Source: Lachnospiraceae bacterium (GTDB lineage: Bacteria > Bacillota > Clostridia > Lachnospirales > Lachnospiraceae). From it: 64,000 bases of DNA. The number at the start of each line of letters is the position of its first letter. Position 1 is the first letter of the stretch. Shown here in pieces: positions 1 to 6,857 of this stretch. Position numbers and translations under genes: made by a program. The stretch covers positions 62,001 through 126,000 of the forward strand of contig JAFZVZ010000026.1 in assembly GCA_017617545.1 (NCBI GenBank), in the 5' to 3' direction. Below the pieces are notes generated by a model that saw only the letters and a program-made list of their open reading frames with translations, made no database searches and was not told where the DNA came from.

Positions 1-1080
1 CGGGATGTCCGGGCAGTCGATGACGCCCTTGAGAAGCATCAGGAACTCCGGGATGACCTCCTTGATGTTGTCCGCGATAAAAACCTGATTGTTGTAAAGT
101 TTGATCGTGCCGTCGAGGCTGTCGTACTCCGTGTTGATCTTCGGAAAATAAAGGATGCCCTTTAAGTTGAACGGATAGTCCATGTTCAGGTGAATCCAGA
201 ACAGCGGCTCCTTGTAATCGTGGAACGTCGTACGGTAGAACTCCTTGTACTCCTCTTCCTTGCACTCGGAAGGCGTGTGCAAAAACAGCGGGAACGTGTC
301 GTTGATCGGCTTCGGTCCCTTCTTCTCCTTCTTGGGTTCTGCCTCGGTTTTCTCACCGTCAGCAGCCTCGCCGTCAACCTCCTTCGCCTTGCCGTCCTCG
401 TCGACCTCGGCGTCGATCACCTCAGGCTCCTCCACGGGAGCGGGCTTCGTCGCGTCCTCGAAGAAGATCGGAACCGGCATGAACGAGCAGTACTTGCCGA
501 GAACTTCCTTCACGCGGTACTCGTTCGAGAACTCGTAGCTGTCCTCGTTGAGGTAAAGCGTGATCTCCGTGCCGCGCTCGGTGCGGTCGGAATCGCTCAT
601 CTCATAGTCGATGCCCTCCTCGGACTCCCAGCGCACGGCCTGCGCGCCGTCCTTGTAGGAGAGCGTGTCGATCGTCACCTTGTGCGCAACCATGAACGCG
701 CTGTAGAAACCGAGACCGAAGTGGCCGATGATCTGGTCCTCGCTCGCCTTGTCCTTGTATTTCGCAAGGAAGTCGGTCGCGCCGGAAAATGCGATCTGGT
801 TAATGTACTCCTTCACCTCATCCGCGGTCATACCGATACCGTTGTCGATGATGGTGAGCGTCTTCTCCTCGGGGTTGCTGCGCACGATGATCTTCCACTC
901 GTTGTCATCCGCGATCTCCGCCTCGCCGATCAGCGCAAGCTTCTTCAGCTTCGTGATGGCGTCGCAGCCGTTCGATACAAGCTCTCTTAAGAAAATGTCG
1001 TGATCCGAGTAGAGCCACTTCTTGATGATGGGAAATATATTTTCCGAATTGATGGACAGATTGCCCTGTTCTTTAGCCAT
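1..1080 (-). CDS. htpG: Hsp90-family chaperone HtpG (3' end beyond window)
   Basis: ATP-dependent cytosolic chaperone. The frame starts at ATG 1080, with GGAGG about 6 nt upstream, and is still open at base 1, so about 360 codons are present. The N-terminal GHKL ATPase motifs are clear: LVSNGCDAI, IDNGIGM and GHFGLGFYSAF. After the ATPase domain, residues ~212-257 form a highly charged stretch rich in Glu, Asp, Lys and Ala, ending in KKEKKGPKPIND, before the middle domain resumes with TFPLFLHTPSE. Most bacterial HtpG proteins lack such a long charged linker; eukaryotic Hsp90 has one. The gene has its own sigma-A promoter and a CIRCE operator immediately upstream, so HrcA heat-shock control is expected. 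Identity is certain; only the 3' end is missing. Confidence 0.97.
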   Translation of the reverse strand, partial: MAKEQGNLSINSENIFPIIKKWLYSDHDIFLRELVSNGCDAITKLKKLALIGEAEIADDNEWKIIVRSNPEEKTLTIIDNGIGMTADEVKEYINQIAFSGATDFLAKYKDKASEDQIIGHFGLGFYSAFMVAHKVTIDTLSYKDGAQAVRWESEEGIDYEMSDSDRTERGTEITLYLNEDSYEFSNEYRVKEVLGKYCSFMPVPIFFEDATKPAPVEEPEVIDAEVDEDGKAKEVDGEAADGEKTEAEPKKEKKGPKPINDTFPLFLHTPSECKEEEYKEFYRTTFHDYKEPLFWIHLNMDYPFNLKGILYFPKINTEYDSLDGTIKLYNNQVFIADNIKEVIPEFLMLLKGVIDCPDIP

Positions 1081-1179
1081 GATATGCCTCCGTTCCGTCC
1101 GCCTGCGCGGACCGGTTTTTCGTATGTCAGATCGTCGGTTTTTCACCCTGTCAGACGGTGTATTTTCCGACCTTTCACA

Positions 1180-1208
1180 AGTATACTCCCGCCCGGTATG
1201 TTTGTCAA
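1180..1208 (-). promoter_or_regulatory. sigma-A promoter of htpG
   Basis: On the minus strand TTGACA (1208-1203) is followed after exactly 17 bp by TATACT (1185-1180). Both hexamers are at or near consensus, about 100 bp upstream of the htpG start. A CGGAAAAT octamer (1162-1169) lies just downstream in the leader. Confidence 0.85.
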
Positions 1209-1215
1209 CGAAAAA

Positions 1216-1242
1216 TTAGCACTCATTTTGTCTGAGTGCTAA
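1216..1242. promoter_or_regulatory. CIRCE operator (HrcA binding site)
   Basis: TTAGCACTC (1216-1224), nine bases, then GAGTGCTAA (1234-1242): a perfect match to the canonical CIRCE inverted repeat. It sits in the gap between the dus stop and htpG, 7 bp upstream of the htpG -35 hexamer, so htpG is the only plausible target. CIRCE usually controls groE and dnaK operons. Confidence 0.97.
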
Positions 1243-1284
1243 CAAGTGTTTTTTGATATGTTGAAAATGCTCCGCAACCGCTCG

Positions 1285-2211
1285 TTATCCGAGCAGCTCC
1301 GCTGCCGCAGCGAGGTACTCCGCCTCCGTCCTGCACTTGTGGATATGCTTCTTCGCGCGCTCCGCGTCGGGAAAACGGTCCCCGAGATAGCCCCAGACTT
1401 CCTTCATCTTGAACAGCGTGTCCTTCACGCCCCACAGATTCACATAGGCGCGGTACAGATCATCGTGGAAGTCCCGCAGCTCCGCAGGCGTCATCTCTCT
1501 GCCCTCGCGGATCTCACGGAAAATGCCCGGGTTCGTGACGGCGCCCCGCCCGATCATGACGGCATTCAAATTCGGAAATCTCCCGATCAGCGCCTCATAG
1601 TCCGCGACGCTTGTGATGTCCCCGTTGAAGCAAAGCGGTGCCTTGCAATGATCATACGCGTAGGCAAACGCGTCCATGTCCGGCGTGCCGCCGTACCAGT
1701 CCTCGCGCACGCGCGCATGCACGATCAATTCGGAAATCGGATGGCGGTTGTAAATGTCAAGAATGCGCGGCCACTCCGCCTGAGCGTCTGCGTACCCGAG
1801 CCTTGTCTTCACCGAGACGGGAACCGGCAGCTCCTGTGCAAACAGCTTCCCAAAGAACTCCTCCATCCCCTCGGGGTCGCGCAGAAAACCGCTGCCGCGG
1901 CGCTTCTTCACGACAGTCCCCGACGGACAGCCGAAGTTTAAGTTGACCTCTGTATAACCAAGATCCGCAAGCAGACGGATCATGTCCGCCGCGCCGTCGG
2001 CATCGTCGGTCAGCACCTGCGGCACAACGAACAGGCCCTTGTTGTGCGAAGGGTCAAACTCGCGCCCCTGGCGCGTCTTGAAGGACCGTCCGCTCACAGG
2101 CGAAAGAAACGGGGTGAAATAGGTATCCACCCCGCCGAAATGCCGTTCTATGATCTGCCGAAAGAGGTATCCCGTGACCTCCTCCATCGGCGCCAGATAC
2201 AACTTAGCCAA
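1285..2211 (-). CDS. tRNA-dihydrouridine synthase family protein
   Basis: FMN-dependent enzyme that reduces uridines to dihydrouridine in the D-loop region of tRNA. 308 aa, about the family length (300-340). The TIM-barrel start YLAPMEEVTG, the catalytic-cysteine motif LNFGCPSGTV (Cys95), the substrate lysine region VSVKTRLG, ELIVHARVRE and the flavin-phosphate motif AVMIGRGAVTNPGIF are all present and in order. The subgroup (DusA, B or C) cannot be fixed by eye. The stop lies 42 bp from the CIRCE element. The TraX-like gene ends 14 bp upstream, so this is probably the last gene of a run beginning further upstream. A CGGAAAAT octamer (1517-1524) lies inside the gene as the Ile-Phe-Arg codons. 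Confidence 0.93.
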   Translation of the reverse strand: MAKLYLAPMEEVTGYLFRQIIERHFGGVDTYFTPFLSPVSGRSFKTRQGREFDPSHNKGLFVVPQVLTDDADGAADMIRLLADLGYTEVNLNFGCPSGTVVKKRRGSGFLRDPEGMEEFFGKLFAQELPVPVSVKTRLGYADAQAEWPRILDIYNRHPISELIVHARVREDWYGGTPDMDAFAYAYDHCKAPLCFNGDITSVADYEALIGRFPNLNAVMIGRGAVTNPGIFREIREGREMTPAELRDFHDDLYRAYVNLWGVKDTLFKMKEVWGYLGDRFPDAERAKKHIHKCRTEAEYLAAAAELLG

Positions 2212-2225
2212 ATTGCGTTCCTCCG

Positions 2226-3110
2226 TCAGCCCTTCCCGAAAAAGTTGCTGTAGATCTCATGGAAATAGCGCGATTCCACCAAAACCGCCAGGTGCACCGG
2301 GTAGTACGCGTAGAACAGGATGCGCACCATCGGATGCTTTGTCTTGTCGTAGCCGAGCTCGCCGTTGTAGGCGAACACGCAGACAATGCCCAGAAGCGTA
2401 GCCATCGCAAAATAGATGGACTGGGTCGCCATGAAGAGCGCCATCACACCGAGCATGATCGCCATCGTCTTCCGCTCCTCGCGGAACATATAGCAGATGA
2501 GTATGATGATCGGCGCTTCCACCGAATAGTCGAGCGAGAGCGGGAAGAGCATGCACACCAGTATGGTGACCATGATCGTTGCGCCCATGCAGGCCATATA
2601 GCCGAGGTTGTGTAAAAACTGTTTCACCATCAGATCGCCGAAGTGATCTCTGATCTTCTGCACGACTATAAGCATCAGCATGCAGATCACGAAGGTGAAC
2701 AGAATATTTAAACCCGGAATGACCCACCCGGTAAGTTCGGTCTGCTCCGCGGCAGGGAGCTTTTCAAACCACTTGTTTAAGCCGTCCTCGGCCCCGAAGA
2801 CTGCGTCACCGCCGGCAGCCTCGTAAGCTTCCTTCGCGTTCTTCAGCGCCTCGAGGCGCTGCATGGTCCACAGATAAAACCAGAATAACTCAGCGACGAG
2901 CGCCGTGAAGAACACGCGCAGCGTGTATTTGGCGCGGCTCGAGGTCTTCGCAAAGCCCTCCGCGATCAGAAAGCACGCGATCGGCAGCGCCGGGCGTCCG
3001 AAGATGCGGAACAGCGTGTAGAGACCGCTTCCCCTTTCCAGAAATACGATCGCCGTATGATCAAGCGTCATCGTGACGATAAGAATGATCTTTAAAACCA
3101 GAGCGCTCAC
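2226..3110 (-). CDS. TraX-like polytopic membrane protein
   Basis: 294 aa with about eight hydrophobic segments. The N-terminal pattern LKIILIVTMTLDHTA, then FRIFGRPALPIACFLIAEGF and YTLRVFF, is the hallmark of the TraX family, named from the F plasmid pilin acetylation protein and common as a chromosomal gene of unknown role in Firmicutes. A hydrophilic insertion at residues ~95-135 (QRLEALKNAKEAYEAAGGD and following) separates the second and third membrane regions. The start overlaps the upstream GH13 stop by 4 bp (ATGA), so translational coupling is likely. No conjugation genes are nearby, so this is not evidence for a mobile element. Family call good, function unknown. Confidence 0.8.
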   Translation of the reverse strand: MSALVLKIILIVTMTLDHTAIVFLERGSGLYTLFRIFGRPALPIACFLIAEGFAKTSSRAKYTLRVFFTALVAELFWFYLWTMQRLEALKNAKEAYEAAGGDAVFGAEDGLNKWFEKLPAAEQTELTGWVIPGLNILFTFVICMLMLIVVQKIRDHFGDLMVKQFLHNLGYMACMGATIMVTILVCMLFPLSLDYSVEAPIIILICYMFREERKTMAIMLGVMALFMATQSIYFAMATLLGIVCVFAYNGELGYDKTKHPMVRILFYAYYPVHLAVLVESRYFHEIYSNFFGKG

Positions 3111-5185
3111 CGAAGCCTCTTCCCCCTTGTTACAATCTTAGTCGCAGCCGGCGCCGGCATGCTCTGCAGCACCGCGATCGTTCTGGCCGGGATCGTCAGA
3201 AGGTCTCCGACCTCCTTCCCGGTCTCCAGACTGCGGTCGGTCGCGAGAGCGATCCGGAAACCGCCGCGTCCGGGCAGCACCGGGATGGCAAAGGTCTGCT
3301 CCTCCCAGTACATGTTGAATATCAGATAGAACGAGTCGTCGCTCGCGTTGCGATCCGTCTGCGCGGAATTGCGGACCTGAATGGTCTGTGCTCCCGCGAA
3401 AGTCTGTTCTACATTGGTAGAACCATTGTTAACCAACGTCTTGCCGTCTCCGTCCGCCCTGCGTTCCACCTTCGCGAAATCACCGCTCAAGAGGATGCCG
3501 AGGCAGCGGTTGTACGGACTGTCGTCCGGCCTCCATGCCTCTCTTCCGTGCACGGACACATCCGGCGCGCCGCTCGAGAGATAATCCATACCCTTGAGCG
3601 GAATGGGATTGTGCAGCACGGGATGCGCCTTCCGAAGAGCGATCGCTTCGCGCACGAAGGCCGTAAAATCCGCCTGGCGCTTCTGCTCTGCCCAGTTGAC
3701 CCATCCGGTCGGATTGTCCTGGTTGTACGCGTTGTTGTTGCCGCCCTGCGAATTGCCGAACTCGTCTCCCGCGAGAAGCATCGGCGCGCCCTGCGATACC
3801 ATCATCGCGAGGATCGCGTTTTTCCGCATGCGAATTCGTAGGTCTCGGATCTTCCGACGCCTGTCGGGCCCCTCCGCGCCGCAGTTCCAGCTGTGATTGT
3901 AATCACTGCCGTCGCGGCCGTGCTCCCCGTTGGCATCGTTGTGCTTCACATCGTACATATACAGGTCGGCGAGCGTGAAACCGTTGTGGTCGGTGATGTA
4001 ATTGATCACGCCGACGTTCGCGCTGCTTCTCGTAACTCTTCCGGCGAACGTGCGCGTCATGCCCTCGTCGCCCTTTAGGAAGCGTCTCGCATCAGCGAGG
4101 TATCCGTCATTGTATTCCGCCAGCATCGGCGTCTTGGGCTCCGCCTGGGAGGCATAGATCCCGTTTGCGTCCCATCCGCCGCACAGAAGCTTTGTGTCGG
4201 CAAGGTACGGATCCGTGGCGAGCATGCGCACATCCACGGAATCTCCGCCGAGGCGGAAACCGTCGATCCCGTACTCGCGCACCCAGAAGCGAAGCGCGTC
4301 GTGCGCCAGGCTCCGGTTCGTGTCCGCCGGGATCATCATTTCGAGAAGAACCTCGATGCCCGCAGCGTGGAGCTTCTTCACCATCGCGCGGAACTCCGCA
4401 TCCGCCCTGCCCGGATCGGACGCGTAGGATGCTTTCGGCGCGAACAGAAAATACCGCTTCGCGTAGCCCCAGTAATTGACCTTGCGCTCCCTCTCCGTCT
4501 CCTCGGCGATCGCCTCGGGGATCCGGGACTGCATTCCGCTTCCGCGGTAGTACGGGGTTGCGGCAAATGCGGGCACGCTCTCATCGCGGTCCCCTTCCCG
4601 CCAGCATTCATTGAACTCGGTCACCGGCATCAGCAAAACCGCGTTGATGCCAAGGCTCCGAAGATATTCCGTCTTACCCGCGAGCGCCGCGTAGGTGCCT
4701 GCGTTCGCGCTCTTCGTCTCCTTCGTGAAGCCGCGCACATGCAGCTTGTACAGGATCAGATCGTTCATTGCGATCCCGGGTCTTCCGAGCGCCGCTCCGT
4801 TGCCGGCCGGACGCACGATGCCGCGCACCAGCCGTTCCTCCTTCGCGCTCAGACGCTTGCCGAACCGCTCACGGCCTGCCAGCAGCCGCACATACGGATC
4901 CGTGAACCGTATGCCCTTCGCCTCATAGTCGTACTGCCAGCCGCCCTCCGGCGTCTCGCTGCCGAGCTTCACGCACACGCTGAACACGGAAGCCGTACGG
5001 TCCTCCGCCTCCATCGTGATCGCGTAGGCAGGCTCCGCGGACGCGCCCCGATACAACCTGAGGGTCACTTCCTCCGCAGCCGGTACGGACACGGCAAAAT
5101 TGACATACGAACCCGACACCGTAGCGCCCAAAGGCTCCGGTGTGCCACGCTTATATTCGACTGTGCATTCCGTTGCAAGTCTCAT
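3107..5185 (-). CDS. GlgX-like GH13 protein lacking the catalytic residues
   Basis: 692 aa with the layout of isoamylase or GlgX-type glycogen debranching enzymes: an N-terminal beta-sandwich (residues 1-110), a GH13 barrel beginning with DLILYKLHVRGFTKE, and a C-terminal beta domain. The fold landmarks persist but all three catalytic positions are changed. The nucleophile motif (normally GFRxD) reads GFRLGGDSV near residue 310. The acid/base region (normally AEPWD) reads LLCGGWD near 340. The stabiliser motif (normally TAHDGFTL) reads ITDHNGFTL near 400. The downstream DEFGNSQGGNNNAYNQDN segment is typical of GlgX. Hydrolysis is therefore unlikely; a glucan-binding or regulatory role is an inference. 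I recall similar Lachnospiraceae proteins with an altered nucleophile motif, so this is probably a conserved subfamily rather than decay. The ABC-F stop is 5 bp upstream. Confidence 0.85.
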   Translation of the reverse strand: MRLATECTVEYKRGTPEPLGATVSGSYVNFAVSVPAAEEVTLRLYRGASAEPAYAITMEAEDRTASVFSVCVKLGSETPEGGWQYDYEAKGIRFTDPYVRLLAGRERFGKRLSAKEERLVRGIVRPAGNGAALGRPGIAMNDLILYKLHVRGFTKETKSANAGTYAALAGKTEYLRSLGINAVLLMPVTEFNECWREGDRDESVPAFAATPYYRGSGMQSRIPEAIAEETERERKVNYWGYAKRYFLFAPKASYASDPGRADAEFRAMVKKLHAAGIEVLLEMMIPADTNRSLAHDALRFWVREYGIDGFRLGGDSVDVRMLATDPYLADTKLLCGGWDANGIYASQAEPKTPMLAEYNDGYLADARRFLKGDEGMTRTFAGRVTRSSANVGVINYITDHNGFTLADLYMYDVKHNDANGEHGRDGSDYNHSWNCGAEGPDRRRKIRDLRIRMRKNAILAMMVSQGAPMLLAGDEFGNSQGGNNNAYNQDNPTGWVNWAEQKRQADFTAFVREAIALRKAHPVLHNPIPLKGMDYLSSGAPDVSVHGREAWRPDDSPYNRCLGILLSGDFAKVERRADGDGKTLVNNGSTNVEQTFAGAQTIQVRNSAQTDRNASDDSFYLIFNMYWEEQTFAIPVLPGRGGFRIALATDRSLETGKEVGDLLTIPARTIAVLQSMPAPAATKIVTRGKRLR

Positions 5186-5190
5186 AGGTT

Positions 5191-6825
5191 TCAGTCGTCC
5201 TCCTCCGCGTTCACGACAAGCTTCTGGCGCTTCACCGCCATCGCGTCGTTCTCGAGGTATTCGTCGTATGTGGTTACCTTATCGATCAGCGTGCCGTCAG
5301 GCAAGATCTCCATGATACGGTTGCCGACGGTCTGAATGAACTGGTGGTCCTGCGAGGTGAACAGAGCCACACCCGTAAACTTCATAAGGCCGTTATTTAA
5401 CGCCGTGATCGACTCCATATCCAGGTGGTTCGTAGGCTCGTCGAGGATCAGCACGTTCGCGCCCATGATCATCATTTTCGAGAGAAGCACACGCACGCGC
5501 TCACCGCCGGACAGAACGTTCACCGGCTTCACGCCGTCGTCTCCCGCGAAGAGCATACGTCCGAGGAACCCGCGGACATACGTCACATCCTTCTCCGGCG
5601 AGAACGGCATCAGGAAATCAACGATCGATTCACTTCCCTTGAACAGCTCGGTATTATCCTTCGGAAAATACGCCTGCGTCGTGGTGATACCCCACTTGAA
5701 CTCGCCCTCGTCCGGCTCCATCTCGCCGGCAAGGATCTTGAACAGTACCGTGCTCGCCATCGTGTTCGCGCCGACGAAGGCAACCTTGTCCTCGCGTCCT
5801 AAGACGAACGAGATATCGTCGAGCACCTTCACGCCGTCGATCGTCTTCGAGAGGTGCGAAACCGTGAGCACCTCGTTGCCGATGTCTCTGTTCGGGCGGA
5901 AATCGATGTACGGGTATTTGCGGGACGACGGACGGATGTCATCGAGCTCGATCTTCTCGAGAGCTCTCTTTCTGGACGTCGCCTGCTTGGATTTCGAAGC
6001 GTTCGCGGAGAAGCGCTGGATGAACTCCTGCAGCTCCTTGATCTTCTCCTCCTTCTTGCGGTTCGCCTCCTTCATCTGCTTGATCATCAACTGGCTCGAC
6101 TCGTACCAGAAATCGTAGTTACCTGCGTACAGCTGGATCTTGGAGTAGTCGATGTCCGCGATGTGCGTGCAAACCTTGTTCAGGAAATAACGGTCGTGGG
6201 AAACCACGATGACCGTGTTGTCGAAATTGATGAGGAACTCCTCCAGCCACTGGATCGCCGCGAGGTCGAGGTGGTTGGTAGGCTCGTCGAGGAGCAGAAT
6301 GTCGGGGTTGCCGAACAGCGCCTGCGCAAGGAGTACCTTGACCTTGTCGCTGCCGTTCAACTCGCTCATCTGCATGTAGTGCATGTCGGTCTCAATGCCG
6401 AGTCCGTTTAAGAGGGTTGCCGCGTCGGACTCGGCCTCCCAGCCGTTCATCTCAGCGAACTCATTTTCCAACTCGCTCGCCTTGATGCCGTCCTCCTCCG
6501 TAAAATCCTCCTTCGCGTAGATGGCATCCTTCTCCTGCATGATGTCATACAGACGCTTGTTGCCCATGATAACGGTGTCAAGCACGTTGTACGCGTCATA
6601 CTTGAAGTGGTCCTGCTGCAGGAACGAGAGCCGCTGCCCCTGGGTGATGATGACATCGCCCTTGGTCGGCTCAAGCTGTCCGTTCAGGATCTTGAGGAAC
6701 GTCGACTTGCCGGCGCCGTTCGCGCCGATGATGCCGTAGCAGTTTCCCTCGGTAAATTTGATGTTAACATCCTCAAACAGCGCCTTCTTGCCGATGCGCA
6801 GCGTGATGTTGCTGGCTTGTATCAT
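5191..6825 (-). CDS. ABC-F family ATPase (YbiT/YkpA type)
   Basis: Soluble tandem-ATPase protein of the ABC-F class, which acts on ribosomes (translation factor or antibiotic protection). 544 aa from ATG 6825, chosen because AGGAG lies 8 nt upstream; the frame extends 25 codons further into the glnN tail without an RBS. Domain 1 has Walker A GANGAGKSTF, signature-like ELNGSDKVKV and Walker B ILLLDEPTNHLD. A charged linker with REANRKKEEK-type helices follows. Domain 2 has signature LSGGERVRVLL and LILDEPTNHLD, but its Walker A reads VGANTMASTVLF, without the invariant Lys and second Gly. As I recall, this degenerate second P-loop is shared by the YkpA-like subgroup. Follows glnN by 32 bp. Confidence 0.92.
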   Translation of the reverse strand: MIQASNITLRIGKKALFEDVNIKFTEGNCYGIIGANGAGKSTFLKILNGQLEPTKGDVIITQGQRLSFLQQDHFKYDAYNVLDTVIMGNKRLYDIMQEKDAIYAKEDFTEEDGIKASELENEFAEMNGWEAESDAATLLNGLGIETDMHYMQMSELNGSDKVKVLLAQALFGNPDILLLDEPTNHLDLAAIQWLEEFLINFDNTVIVVSHDRYFLNKVCTHIADIDYSKIQLYAGNYDFWYESSQLMIKQMKEANRKKEEKIKELQEFIQRFSANASKSKQATSRKRALEKIELDDIRPSSRKYPYIDFRPNRDIGNEVLTVSHLSKTIDGVKVLDDISFVLGREDKVAFVGANTMASTVLFKILAGEMEPDEGEFKWGITTTQAYFPKDNTELFKGSESIVDFLMPFSPEKDVTYVRGFLGRMLFAGDDGVKPVNVLSGGERVRVLLSKMMIMGANVLILDEPTNHLDMESITALNNGLMKFTGVALFTSQDHQFIQTVGNRIMEILPDGTLIDKVTTYDEYLENDAMAVKRQKLVVNAEEDD

Positions 6826-6857
6826 TGGTCTTTCTCCTGTCGTTTTGTTTCGTATGG

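Noticed and set aside
2226-3110. TraX-like gene as evidence of a conjugative element
   Set aside because: No relaxase, type IV secretion, integrase or attachment site is nearby, and TraX-like proteins are common on Firmicutes chromosomes.
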